Positions 35,824 through 49,040 are shown, numbered from the stretch's first letter. The stretch: DNA of 64,000 bases from Alitta virens (GCA_932294295.1 OW028573.1:3638001-3702000), one strand, 5' to 3'. Numbers and translations: made by a program. Notes: generated by a model from the letters alone, not told the origin.

Positions 35824-38800
35824 TCACTGCCGCTGCATTGTTAGTTGCCGAACCTTAATGAGGCCTTGTCGGGGTTCAGGTTTGTTGTCGCTGGTTTGTG
35901 GGGTTGCTTCTGATTGATTTATCTCAGCTGGTGGTTCGGGCAGGGGCACAGGGATGATGGAGATGGGATCAATCGCCTCCCCATCCTGGAAAGATAGAAT
36001 ATACACATCAGGCTTAGTATACATTATTGTTAAATCAAGATCACTAATGATGCTGTTCCATCCGATTTTGACAGTGGATACTATGGTGCTCCTACACAAT
36101 CTCTCATTATTACGACATTAATTACACTACATCATCTTGATTGCTCAAAATAAATTAATTATTTAATTAATTCCAGCAACTTTTAATTAATTTCATTCAG
36201 CCTGTAAGTTTAAATTCACTTACCATAGCTTTATCAATGTTTTCTGGTGAAAAGTCAATGACTGAAAACATTCCTGTTCCAATTGAAAACAATCTGCCAC
36301 TGAAATACTGGGGAAAAAAAGAAGACAATTATCATTCACAATATGATTTACATCTTAATTACCTAAATCTGAAATAATACCAAAACATTCTGATAAGTTA
36401 TAAAATTAAAACAGCCACTACATTATATCTTACCTGAATTGCAGCAGTAGTGTATGGTAAATCGAAGCAATAGACAAGTTCTCCGCAAACTTCATCATAG
36501 CATCTGAAATAGTGAACATATAAAATGTCATACATTTGAGTTCTTGTTTTGGTATCATTCTTAAGTCTAATCACACAGACATAATTAGACATGTGGCTAT
36601 GAATAATATATATTATGACTAATAGCTCAAACATATTTACCCCACTTTAGTTCCACCAGCATATACCAATCCGCCTCCCACCGCAACGCTATGCACAAGA
36701 CCTGTGTACTGGGAACCTGAAGTTTCCAAAGGTTTCGTCAATATATAAAATGCCAATATTTAGAGACATGGTAAATAAACTATGGGAAGTTAACATTGAG
36801 CATCATCGCAAACAGACACATACCTTTATCATATGTTCGAGAAACTGTTCCATATAATTTGTCAATTTTCAATACATAGGGCCCACATGATACATACAGA
36901 AAGTCCTTATACTGAAAATAGAAAGAAAATACGATGAAATTTGCAACAAGAAACAAATCTCAGTGATTTGTGATGAACGTGTAATTGTCAAGCTGCATCT
37001 TGGAGACTATTTGAGACCATATGGTGTCAATGTATCGAATTTTGAGATTTAACTCCAAATTATAAAAAACATAATCATTTCCTACCTGGACACCATCAAG
37101 CACATTGTCATCCGTGTTTAAATTATACATTCGACTTCCCACATTCGGAGAATACTTGGTTACACCCGCAGTGTGACCATGGTAGACACCAGTTTCATCA
37201 ACACGCACCTGGAAGAGGAAAGCATCAGGAAATATTAACATTCAGCTTAGTCAAGGTCAATGATTTTATAATTTTTTTATTTATTGAAGCAACTCTTTCC
37301 AGAGGCTTAGTTAAGTGCCGCTAAATAAATTAACTAAATGTGAAATATTAGGTAGTTACATAGTTAATTAGAATGGGAAGTAATTTGGATATATTATTGT
37401 TATGAAACTGACATGAATAGCAATTTGGAAGATTCCTCAATTTAAGATGACATTCCTCAATATAAGTCCCTATTGTCTTCTTTTTAATATAATAAAAACG
37501 AAAAGTCCTCACCATCCAGCCAAACTCCCCCTGACTCTTGTTTTTCCACTTTATTTCACCCGTTGGTTTGTCTAGTAACGCAACATTTCCCTTCTCATCA
37601 CTCACAGCAATGTTATCGTAGAAGGCATCAATACAAAGAACCTGGATAAGAAATGAGTATTCTGCTTTAGGAGTAACAACGAAGCTAACATCATATTTCT
37701 TTATATATATATACCATCATATTTTCTTGTAAATGTTATGTGATTTTGACAAGTCAAATAAACAAATTAATAAATTGAGAGCTTGTACCTTCTCAGCCAT
37801 TGTCAATAAAAGCCAAATATTTATATTTAATGCAAGTGCTGGGGAGCAAAAATTATATTTTGAAACAGGCACCATGCTAGTTCATTTAGTTACTTAATTA
37901 TATATTACATAAAACTGACTAATCTGATGCCAATGAAAATATATATATAGATGTAGATCATGCCATTTTAAGATTCATGCATGTGTCTTACCTTTCCAAA
38001 GTTTTCTATTTTCGCAAACAGTCGTGGTTCTGTCATGACCTCTGAAACAAATCATTAAGCATAGCGTAAGCTTAGTTATATCAAATGATTGGTGACAGAA
38101 TCATTGCGATATATTATGCAATGCACTACTCACCGTAAATAACACCATCATTACAGCCAGCATAAACGCGAAATCTATGCTCCATCATGCAGTTCACTGG
38201 TGTCGGGAAAGTCCAAGTCCGTCTTGGAACTGCATTTGAATTAATTTCAATGACTGAAACACGAAAAACATAACTTGGGTAAATAAAACAATCATGTCTT
38301 GTGTGAGAGTAACAAAGACACAATGAAATAAAGACGGATAAAAATTTCAAGTATATTGAGCTCAACAGAAATTACAGTGCACTATCAAATTATTCAATGA
38401 TTTATTAAGGGCAATATGAAGGCATAGCAGCATTACCTGTTCCTGTATCATCTGCAATGTAGCATCTGTCAGGATCCACCAGCAAAGACTGGCCATTGCA
38501 GTCTTCATTGTTCTTTTTGATAGGAACTTGCCAAACAACTGGAGCTGGCTGAAATAGGCAAGGTACAAAATTATTTACCATGATGAATATTGATGATGTG
38601 ACTACTTCTGTCATCCAATAATAGTTGTATATATCTTTATTGCATATAGAATGATACTGTTTAATGCCACATCTCTTACTGTGCTAAAACTAGAATATAA
38701 TATTTTATCTATGTGCTAAAACTGAAACAATGGTGCAACTGTGTATATATCATATATGTTATTGCATATCTCTAGGACTGTCATTGTAACTGTCTATAGC

Positions 38801-41421
38801 TATGTCGTTTTCTTAGCTAGACGTCACATTTTTACTTGCTTTTGTACATATGTTACTTTGGTTTTTTCATACTGTAACACGTGTATCCTGGCGATATTTA
38901 GCTGTCGATAAAATCATATATAGTAATATCGATGAAGTTGATGAGCTAAAAAGCAGAGCTGCTTCAGATAACATTTACTTACAATAAAAGCAGGCCAGTC
39001 ATCCACAGAAGGCTTATGAACTGTCCCAAACTCAGAGGCAATGGTGAGTTCACTAGACGAGGCCACCCTTCTCCTCTTAATAACAGGCTGTGGACTTTCC
39101 TCTCTTTTGTCTGTTGTGTTCATTAACTTAGCGGGTTTCAAGGCCATTCTGGATGGAGTGAGTTGAAGTTTGGACGGCGTTACCATTAGTGACTTGATTG
39201 GCGTAACAGCAGCTTGACGTGATGGTGCGGCGAGTCTAGCTGCAAACTCTGCAGGGCTCAATGCCTTAACTGGTGCACCCAGTCGTTTCTTGTGACCAAA
39301 ACCTGCAGACCAAAAGTTAAGTTCATAATAACTTACTAAAGTAACAAATATCAATAGAATATTGAAATACACAACAAAAATGGGATGCAAGTTGACTATT
39401 CCACAATACCTTTTCCCAAAACAGAAAGCTTTCTTTTGATGCCTCCGTTTTGCTTCAAATTTCCAGGCCTCTTTCCAACAGCTCTGGCTGCCAAGGGTGA
39501 AATTTTAGCACCCTTTGGTTTGATCATTGTTAGCTTAGCTTGAGCAACAGATTTCACTCTGCCAGTCTTTGCATTCCCTAAACCTTTCAGCAAAGGTTTC
39601 TTTTTGAAAATGGTTGGTTTGGCTTTTGGGAATCCTTTCTTGAGTACAACATCTTCATCACTTTCTGAAATCTTTCTCGGTCTTCCAACGGGTTTCTTGG
39701 GCCCTTGAGTTAATTTGGTTTTTGACAGATTCTGACGTATTGCTGCTGTCGTTGAAGCCTTCTTGACAGGTGCTGGCTTTTCCGGTTTTTCAGGCTCTTG
39801 AGCTTCCCTTTCTGGACTTCCAATGCCTAACGTCTCTTGTCTGTAAATTTCATATTTCGAGGTCATCTTTCGCCTGCGTGGTTCACGCCCACTGACTGGT
39901 GGACTGGTTACTTCCATGGGTTCCTGTTTTTTCTCCTTGTTTGGTTCAGGGAGTGGGGTGGAAGGTTCCTCAGGTTCATCAAACCGCCATTCTTTCCACT
40001 TCTTCAAAGTTTCATCTTCCTCCATGTCCACAGTTTGTTGTGACTCGATCTGAGCCTTTGACAGCTTGTCACACAGAGTGCTTGTGGTTGACATCTTAGT
40101 CAGAAACGGGGGCAATGTCTCAGCTTCCATGCTTTCCTCTTTCTTGACTCTTGGTCTTCCTCTCGCTTTGACAATTGGAGACACACCTTTGCCCTCCTGC
40201 TCATCATGAGAGTTGTCTATAACAGTGGTGTCTGGTTTTCTTAACTTCGTGTTTCCTCCTGACCTGACTGTCCCACCTGCCCTCCCTGGTCTCTTGGCTG
40301 GAATGCTCCTTCCATCTTGTTTAGGAGGTCGGCCTCTTCTCCTGGTGCTCTGTGGTACTTCGGTTTTTTTCTCAGCCTTCTTGGCAACAACTGGCTTTTC
40401 TGAGGGCTTCACACGTTTTTCAGGACGATTGTATTCTTCCTTACTAACCAGTGACTGTTTTCTTTTGATGGGGACTGGTGAATAGGCCCTCTTGGTGATA
40501 GGACTGGGCCTTCCAGGTGTCTTAAAATTAGATTTTTGGTTCAAAGGATGTTTGTCTGCCTTTGTGCCATTGAGTGGTTTTCTTTTTGCATTTCTTTCTC
40601 CCAAAACTTCTTCTGTTCTCTCAGAAACTGGTGCAACTTTCGTGCGACCTGACGACCCTGCATAAAATAAAGTTAAATAATCTTTTATAAGTAAATTAGT
40701 AAAGAATAAATAATCTACTTGTAAACACAGTGTAACATTTGCTTTAAGTTCTACCTTTTCCAGGTGCGGATCGAGCCTTCGCAACAGTTCCCTCAACTTC
40801 ACTGAACCTGAAAAAGATTGTTTCATAGTATTATTCCACAACCGAATTGATACAGAACATTCTCACACGATGCCAATTTAATGTATGACAAGAAGTCCCC
40901 ACAAACTATCCGTTCATTCACTTACCCTTGTCTTTTCTTTTGCTCCACTAAATACTTGAAAAAGTTGTTGGCTTCTTCATGAGTGGCATGTGAATTGGGA
41001 GGATATTCGTTGCACCTCGCACCCACTTTTCCAGCTACAATAACAAGAAGAATCCATCTAGACTTTTCCTTCTCTGGTCTATATTTCAGATTAAAATGAT
41101 ATGCTTTTAATACAAGTCTCTCTATATGTAAGTGATGCTATCATCATGCAAAAACCAAAGTAATGTTATATTTAATTAAGTGATGCTATCATTATGCAAA
41201 AACCAAAGTAGATTTATTCCATTATCTTTAAAATCACTAAACGATGCAATTGATTGAAATTTCAGCTGTGAGATTCAAGACCCCACATTAACATCTAAAG
41301 TATTCACTGTACACTTAAACTTGATGTTACCTTTGCATATGGTTTCACTTCCTTTAACAATGACCTCCCAGAAGAGCACTCCACTGACCACAGCCTTTTC
41401 CATATAAATTTTCTTCATCAT
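35824..41421 (-). CDS. Nuclear protein with WGR-like domain, AT-hooks and beta-propeller
   Basis: Fifteen minus-strand coding exons join in phase to 944 residues: 41421-41331, 41034-40926, 40807-40755, 40657-39410, 39302-38983, 38548-38437, 38253-38134, 38041-37992, 37641-37513, 37208-37086, 36911-36824, 36716-36641, 36503-36434, 36307-36224, 35985-35824. Residues 1-68 resemble a WGR domain (VLFWEVIVKG, then a THEEANNFFKYLVEQKKRQGF tail-like helix), but the WGR triplet reads AGK. Residues about 85-600 are a disordered Lys/Pro-rich linker with three AT-hook cores: RRRGRPPK (~190), ARGRPR (~250) and VGRPRK (~410). Residues about 607-895 look like a PQQ/WD-type beta-propeller, with repeated blades such as LLVDPDRCYIADDTG, VYAGCNDGVIYG, VALLDKPTGEIKW, LYVSCGPYVLKID and LVYAGGTKVGCYD. 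WGR and AT-hooks suggest DNA or chromatin binding in the nucleus; there is no PARP catalytic domain. I do not recognise a named family. The exon structure is firm; function is inference. Confidence 0.85.
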
Positions 41422-42215
41422 GGCTCAGGGTAGTAATTACTGTACTGAAAATGCAAATTACAAGAGAAAATCAATTTTGCCTGCTTATGTAAGACACGAA
41501 GCAGATATGGGCAATCCATATTGCATTTAGCTAACATTTCATATTGACCTGATAGAAACTACAAGTATTTGTGGCATTGTTGCTCCTGCACCACAGGAGT
41601 TATCGGACCAGGGCGACCAAACCGAAAAAGCAATGACCAGAACTCCAGATTCCAAGTCTGAGGCGCCTTTTCAGAGGTCACAGGAGTCTAGATTCATGGC
41701 CTCTTCTGTAAGACTCCTTAGCCTTGATAATTACTTACAGCATTGCACAATTAGATTAAAGATATCAGATTGACAGTAAACATTACGAAAGACAGACACT
41801 GCTTCCATGTAAATTCTAGCTATGTTGTTCTTAGAACTCCAGTCTCATTTAAGCCAAACTTGCATATATTGGCAGTATCACTTCGATTCTATCTTCTTGT
41901 GCTATCACTTGCAACAATTTGGTAAACTACTCTGAAGTCTTAGTAGTGTAAAGAGAAGCCTTGAGTGATCTAAAAGGGGGCGGGGACATACAAGTTACCC
42001 CCTTGTTTGAGTTAACATAATATAACTAGTTCAACCATAAAATAAGTAATTAAGTAACAGTGTACCGAATTAACACAGATAAAAGAGGACAATTACGTAT
42101 AAAAAGCACAAGGCGTTCAATTGCAGTATGTCATTTCTAAGGGTAGACGACGCGTCCGATGTTGTTTCACTTCAAACATTAATAACTTCATGTTCATGCG
42201 GGTCGTAAAGCCTAC

Positions 42216-42400
42216 CTGAACTAACGATAGCAACTGGATAAGCTTCTTGCGCCTTCTTTCTTTAAAAGTCGGGCTCTATGCCTACGTTCATGGTAGAGCA
42301 GTCCAACAAAATATTTACGAGGACTCTGCTCAGGACCGACGCTTTCACAAGCCAACGATCGAACACACAATCCGAGTTATCTTTCAAATCGCTCAAAACT
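42216..42400 (-). promoter_or_regulatory. Probable 5'UTR exon and promoter of the WGR/AT-hook gene
   Basis: A minus-strand donor AGTTCAG|GTAGGC ends an exon at 42216. An acceptor TTTTCAG at 41445-41447 begins the ATG exon at 41444, giving a spliced 5'UTR. The upstream edge is GC-richer around 42250-42450. The zinc-finger gene starts on the other strand about 2.7 kb to the right, so a shared promoter region is possible but not shown. Confidence 0.45.
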
Positions 42401-42659
42401 GAAGAGGTCGCCACTAGAAATTCGAAATTGTAAAGTGGCGCCGCCTGGTGGAAGCAGGCCTTATTGTGAAGCGTGAGGTGGGTGTTTGCGGATTGGAGTT
42501 CCTATGAATTGCAGCAAGTACAACTACAATTTGTGATGTAATGATTGTTTTGATCTTTAGAGATACATATATTGTCGCCTGGGAAAGCAACAAAGTGAAC
42601 ATTTAAGGGTGTAGCAGTTGCGCTTTGCGTCACTCATTGACTGGCTGCGTCTCGCTATT

Positions 42660-44610
42660 TTATATACAGGTCAATTCGTCGGAATACAGGTCATTTCGTC
42701 GACACACAAATTCGTCAACATACCAAGTCGTTGACACATTAGAAGCTGGTTAAAATTTGTTGACAACATTGGGAGACACAACAGTTGTGACAAACTTTTG
42801 ACCACGTACAACAACCAACTCGTTGACAGATCATTTCTACATTAGACATACGATCTCGTTGACAGGTTATGAATGCAAACTCGTTGACAGCTAATCTGCC
42901 CAATGACCATTTTGTAGACAAACCAGACTCCGGGGATTTGCGGCTGCATCCTTGTGGGCACCTAGGCCGTTGGAAGTTCTGCTGCTGATTGCCCTAGTCA
43001 CGCCAGTCCCAAGATGCACTTCCTCGGTGAAGAAAGTTTCCAAAGTGGTATACTACGAATGCATTCGTATGAATGAGATCTATTAAGTGATTTCCATTAC
43101 ATTTCTGTACTCCAAAGTATTTACGTAGATAATAGCATAAAACCGAAATAGAGGGGGGCCAGGAATACCTGTGTCAACGAGTATTGCTCCATAACGTTTG
43201 ATTCAATACGATACGTATCATCGATACAGTCAATCAATATTTGATACGTATCATCGATATTCAGTTGTCACTGTTGAAATAAATAAATAGAATAAAAAAT
43301 GGCTTGAGGACCACAAATTAATGTGGCAACCATGCTTTTGAAGCCGTATTAGTTTACATTTCATCTATTTTCTTATCAGAAAATATCTTTTCTTATGTTT
43401 AATTATTCATAAATCATGATTAATAATAATTTCTGGTAAGGTCTGCAAGGAAATGTACCATATGCACAATCTCTAATATTAGTTTTGTTGTATATATTCC
43501 AGAAATAATAGGTCAAAATCAATGTAATACAGTTTTCAGCATTTTTATTTTTCTAAAGCCAAATCCTTGTAATAATGCAAAAACAGTGGACATTAATGAT
43601 GAATCCTATTATTCATATATTGATGGTAACCTGGGGTAATAGAGTATTAGTGGGAAGGTCAATCTAGGAGAAATTAGAACTAATTTCTTCAGGGTTCTTT
43701 AAAGATAACTTTAATCTAATAGGCCTAAAGGTTTTCTGTTCAGCTTTGATATGTTGAATTACAATTAACTATTGACACTTGCTTGGGAATAGTCAAGTTC
43801 AATTCACACTTTTGATTAACACTTGTCATCATTTAGGCAACTTCCTAATTGCAATTCATCAAAGTTTAATTGATTTAGGATTATACAAGACCATTTAAAC
43901 ACTTTCCCAGGATTTAAATACAGTAAAATGATGGCCGTCGTATCATATCGAAAAACGGCACAGCCGAACTGATATTCATATCTAAGGCAGTGTACCGGTT
44001 AACTCGATAAATATCATACCGGTATGGAGCATTATCAACGAGTAACCAACTTGTCGACATGTCAATGAGTTGGTAAAGCCACAATTTTCTGTCAACGAGA
44101 TGGTCAGGCTGAGGGTGTTGATTGTTTACGATTTTGCCGTCAACGGGTTGGTTGTCAACGAAACGGTTGTCAACGAATTGTCTGTCGATAATTTTGCGTG
44201 TCGACAACCTGGCTCGAAACCATTCGTCAACGTGCCAATTCGTCTACCAGCCTAGGTTGTCGACACTCAAAAGAGCTTGCGTCAAATTTCTCTACAAACC
44301 AACTGTCAAAATTCATAACCTCGTTGACCAGTTACCTTATCATAATCTGATTCATACAATACTGTATGGTCATCATTGTCATTGCAATGGTAAATTATAA
44401 TTATTTAATCGCATATAACTAAATATTGTATAATTGTATAATATATTTTGAATGCCAATGAGTTGGTAGAGCCAACTAACTCACGTGATGAGTTGGTATC
44501 ACCACCATTGTTCAAGGACCTCGTCAGACTAGTGCTTCCATTGTCTATTGTCAATTAATTTGATGATGTCATGTTCATGATGTGGATGGGTTGTTTGTCA
44601 ACAAGATGTC
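42660..44610. mobile_element. Fold-back-like element with inverted arrays of a 14-base motif
   Basis: The left part (42663-42915) repeats variants of ACCAACTCGTTGAC in plus orientation: TCGTCGACA, TCGTCAACA, GTCGTTGACA and three copies of CTCGTTGACAG. The right part (44030-44340, with stragglers to about 44605) repeats the reverse complement GTCAACGAGTTGGT: GTCAACGAG, GTCAACGGGTTGGTT, GTCAACGAAAC, GTCAACGAATTG, GTCGACAAC and others. The AT-rich middle contains palindromic GATACGTATCATCGATA tracts (43205-43262). ORFs inside merely translate the motif (repeated VDN). The layout suggests a non-autonomous fold-back DNA element; exact ends and target duplication were not found. Confidence 0.55.
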
Positions 44611-45103
44611 CGTTCCATGGTGACACATTGATTCGATATCACTCGCACTTCGATACAAGCACTAAGTATCATGGATAATTAGTCATACACAGAAAATTTA
44701 GCAGTTTACTGAAGGCTATACAGGGATCAAAATTCGCTAAAAAATTTTGGGAGTCGGAACGGGACTCGTAACAAAATAATTTTGGGAGTCCATCTCCAAA
44801 TATAGAAGTCAACACTCCATACAAAACAGGTTATTTGCCCATTCAAAATTCTACAGCGGGGGACGCGACACTCAGGCCTCTTAAATTGATAGGAGTCCAA
44901 CGGATCCAGTCTGATCTTGAGTCCGAGTGAAATTTAGGGAGTCACGGACTCCCGCAAATTTTAAAAACCCTGCTAAATTAATTTATAATAATGTCTGTTG
45001 TCACATGCTGCATAAAAGGATTTATTGACGAAGAGTGTTATATATATATATATATATATAATTTCAAATTTGTTTATTTATTTGCTATTCTTGACTTTTT
45101 CAG
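44611..45103. other. Spacer upstream of the zinc-finger gene
   Basis: AT-rich sequence with repeated TTTTGGGAGTC-like words (44745-44960) and a TA microsatellite (45039-45061). It runs into the TTTTTCAG acceptor of the zinc-finger ATG exon, so it is at least partly intron of that gene. Confidence 0.4.
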
Positions 45104-45123
45104 AGCTAGGATTACATCTGCAA

Positions 45124-48100
45124 ATGGATGCGGAAAGCCCTGAAGATTGGCATTCTCTTGCGCAAAGTCCACTTGAAAATAGAGACGTGGACTCAGGTTC
45201 TTTGAATTCTGAAAGTTTGAACGATTCAATGGCCCTTCCAGGTACCAGTGGAGCAGCTAGTTCACCTCCTACTGTAATTCACGAGCAAGTGGCTGATTCT
45301 GAAAGCAACTGTGATGCAGAATTACAAGTCTTTCAGAAATTGGATGAGTCGTTTCAGGATGAACCTGAAATCTTTATAAAGAGGGAGAAGGAGGATGATT
45401 GGTCGGAAAATGCAAATTATGGAAGCCAAACCTGTCAATCAATGGGAGCTATTTTCCCGGTAAAAATAGAACTAATTGTTGATCCCAATCGCGTCGACCA
45501 ATCTGGAAACTTGCTGGAGTTCGATGTGATACCGTTAAAGAGAAAAACAAATGCAAGAAAGAGGCGGCCTGGACCAAAATGTGCCAAGACAGCAACTGGT
45601 AAATTTGCTAGAATTGTGTGAATGATGGATATCTTTTTTATTATTATTCGCATGTCTTGTTAATATATTTACTTTATGCTGTATGATTTCTCATTGGTAA
45701 TTTTTGCAGGGAATGCCCCATCAAAGAAAAAGCCACCAACACGAAAGCGATCTGAACCTAAAACAGGCGGAAATGCCAAGAAAAAAGGTTGTGTGTCTGA
45801 TTTATTTTCAAATTGTGAATAGATGCCCATTTGTCATCATTGTTGTGTTCTCTTATCGATTGATCAATTATATTTTTAGTTGGAAAGACTTCATTAAACA
45901 AAGATACATCAACAAAAAAATACCTTGGATCTAGGAAACCTGCTAATAGTATGGGACACTTATTTCTTGCTTATATGTGAGAGTTATGTTTATTTCTTTT
46001 GCAATGCCTGTAAATTGTTTAGTGTGGTTTATTTTGCAGATAAAACTCCAGCAAAGAAAGGTGGCTCTGTGATAAAAAGTAGCCAAAAGCGAAAGTCTGA
46101 TGCAGAGACAAGTGGTCTTCCAGCAAAAAGGAAAAGAGGCAGACCAGCTAAAGCAAGCAAAGGTATACTGAGCTGTTACTAAATCATTAAATTTTCGAGA
46201 AACCATCAGAATCTTCAATTGATATAACACAAGAAACACAAACAATTATCAACTACCACTAGTTAAGTTTACAATATGCCAAAAAATTGCATCAGATACA
46301 AAATTCTCTAATTATTCAATTCCTGTCAAATATATTTTGAGAGACAAAATCACAGTTTCGGAGGATTTTCTAATTCCGTTAAAAAGTATCTAATCTTGCA
46401 GTATAAAGAAAGTTGAATCATAAGAGATTTACATTTGCAATATGAAATTTTGCGTTTGACTCGTTCAATATAGAAACTACTTTTGATTCAACCATTATAA
46501 TTTTAATATTATATACGAGGGGGCCCAATAATAGCGACCCGCAGTCTTTCTGGGCCTCCTCACTCTATGTTTTACATTTCATTATTTTTGTTTGTAAGGA
46601 GGGTGAAAATAAAACTTTCTGAGTTCTTGATCGTTGTACAATTTCCATTGCAGATGGAAGAGTTCAGAAAGGGAAGAAGACAGCATCTAAAAGTAAAACT
46701 TGCAGTGTGTGTGGGAGGACATTTGTAAGGCTTGATTTTTATGAACGGCACATAGCTATGCATGACTCGACAGAGAAGAAGAGAACTGGCAAAAGAAAGA
46801 CAACCCCTAAGGAAGCTGATATTGGAAAAAAACCTAGACGACGCAAGGCAGGCAATGTGTCACCAAAAGCGGGAAAAGCTATCGTGCCTTTTAAAGTGAA
46901 GCTTAAGCCAAAAGAATACGTTTGCAGCATATGCAGTAGAACTTTCAATAAAAGAGCATCTTGGGTCATACATAAACAGACACATGTTCAAGACAGGCTT
47001 AAATGTGATCTGTGTGAGAAGTCCTTCTCAAGTTCCGTACTTCTGAGCTCTCACAGATGGATGTCGCATAAGGAAGAAACTGGTCACTTGTGTGTCATAT
47101 GTAAAAAGGTATTTCGAAAGAAGATTGATCTCACGTATCATTTTCGTGTACACAGTGGCGAGAAGCCTCATCTTTGCTCTGAATGTGGCAAGTCTTTTGC
47201 ACGGAGTAAAGACCTTACTGAACATTTGAGAAAGCATACGGGAGAAAAGCCTTACTGTTGCAGTGAATGTGGTGCTATGTTCAGCACCACATCTTCCTTT
47301 TGTGCTCACAAAAAGCGACACAAAGTGACCCCTTTTCAGTGTGCAAGGTGTCCCAAAAGATTTTCGGAAGAGAGTTTGTTTCAGCTTCATATGGAGATGC
47401 ACAATCAACAAACGATGTTTGCATGCACATCATGTGACAAAGCTTTTTTGAACGAGGGATCATTGACACTTCATTTAAAAGAGAAACACTACAACCAAGC
47501 ATCCAGGAAGACATTTCAATGTAATATATGTAATAAGGTGTTTTCGCGGCAGTTCAGCTTGAAGAGCCATGTGAATGGTCATCTCGGCACAAGACCTTTT
47601 AAGTGCGATTTATGTGAGAAGTCTTTCACGGTGAGGTCGCATCTTGCTACACATATGAGAGGACATGGCTCAAGTGCTTACAAATGTGATTATTGCAGTC
47701 TGTCTTTTCCATTTGAGTCTGATTTGCATCTGCACAAGAGAACAGAGCATCGAGAGACTCTTGTCGACAAGGAATGCACCTGCCATATATGTGGTAAGAC
47801 ATTTTCCAAGGCATCCGGGCTGAAACGTCACATTCTTGTGCACACTGGAGAGAAAAAATATTTGTGTGATGTATGTGGGAAAGCATGCAAAACAACATCA
47901 GAACTAGGACAGCACAAGAAATGTCACAGCAACAGCAAACCATATGTATGCCCTCACTGTGGGAAGGCGTTCACATTCAATGGGAATTTAACTGTTCATG
48001 TGCGGGTCCACACTGGTGAGACACCATATCAGTGTGGTCTTTGTGGTAAAACGTTCAATCAGAAATCAAACCTTGTCACCCATGAAATAAGGAAACATGG

Positions 48101-48194
48101 CTTAGGTGCTGCTTCAAAACATTCCACTGATGTATTGGTGCAGTATGTTGAGGATCACGGTTCAACTCTCTCAGCAGCGGATATGAATTGCTGA
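45124..48194 (+). CDS. C2H2 zinc-finger protein with 15 fingers and an AT-hook
   Basis: Probable sequence-specific DNA-binding transcription factor of the nucleus. Five coding exons join in phase: 45124-45598, 45710-45787, 45880-45948, 46040-46162, 46654-48194, giving 761 residues (ATG 45124, TGA 48192-48194). The N-terminal exon is acidic and Ser-rich (MDAESPEDWHSLAQSP) and contains no KRAB, BTB or SCAN domain. Three tiny exons encode a Lys-rich linker with the AT-hook KRKRGRPAK. The last exon encodes 15 C2H2 fingers, from CSVCGRTF to CGLCGKTF. Most are C-x2-C-x12-H-x3-H, and finger 13 (CDVCGKACKTTSELGQH) lacks the usual aromatic residue. TGEKP-type linkers join fingers 4-5, 5-6, 12-13 and 14-15. 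The 69-base exon 45880-45948 is supported by splice sites and phase only. No named orthologue is recognised. Confidence 0.9.
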
Positions 48195-49040
48195 TGTTTC
48201 AGTTTGTGAAATGTGTCAGTTCAGTGGTTTATTGCTGTTTAGGAATGTGGTTCTTCTGGACCTGTTGGATCTTGTCTATTTTCCCAGGTGACTTGATGTA
48301 TCTCACTGATGATGAGTGCATAGTTAAATCTTGTTCATAAAATTTTATTGTTATCCTGTTCTATTGCTTGCTCAGAAATAATTAGGTAAGTGTACCTATG
48401 CAGCGAGGCCTTAATTACATGTTGTGGGACTGTATTTAGAAATGGCATACTAATTCTATTAGTTCACATAATGGGTCACAATTGTAGCGTGTTATTGCAT
48501 ATTTGAAACTAATATTTCTGTTTCAAACTTACCTATGTAAAATAGTGTAATTCTCAATGTCATACATGTTGTTTACATGTGGTCCCAGCTTTGCACATAA
48601 TTGTACAGAGGGAAGTGCCTGAATTGGGGATGAAGAAGGGTTTGTTGTTGAATAGGTGATTTATTGTATATTCTCCTGAGCCCTATTAGCTCAACTATTC
48701 CAATCAGAGTGAGGTGTAGATTTATTTTGAAGAAAGTTTTGAATGGACAATCATGATTTTAGCCACTTGATAATGTGTAATATGTATAATCTTGTTATAT
48801 TTAATGTTACATAACACATGGCTGATGCTAAATTACATATTGTGGCTTGGGTTACAATTGGTATTGGTTTTTATAACAAATTAATATTAATATTTATTGG
48901 TGTTGCAGCAGATAGCTCTGGTGCAATGGAACATTATGTTATGTAGGTAAATTAACTTCGATAAGAGAGCTAGTAGTTCACTCATGAACGCCTTTTTTCT
49001 GTAATGACTGAAATAAAAACAAATACTTTTTTTTTGTGTT
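48195..49040 (+). other. 3' untranslated region of the zinc-finger gene
   Basis: AT-rich sequence after the stop, with AATAAA at 49012-49017 as the likely polyadenylation signal. Confidence 0.55.

Noticed and set aside
41129..41211. Tandem copy of about 34 bp (GTGATGCTATCATCATGC) in an intron of the WGR/AT-hook gene
   Set aside because: Ordinary short intronic duplication with no sign of function.
43914..44400. ORFs with repeated VDN and VNE words
   Set aside because: They simply translate the iterated GTCAACGA motif of the fold-back-like element.
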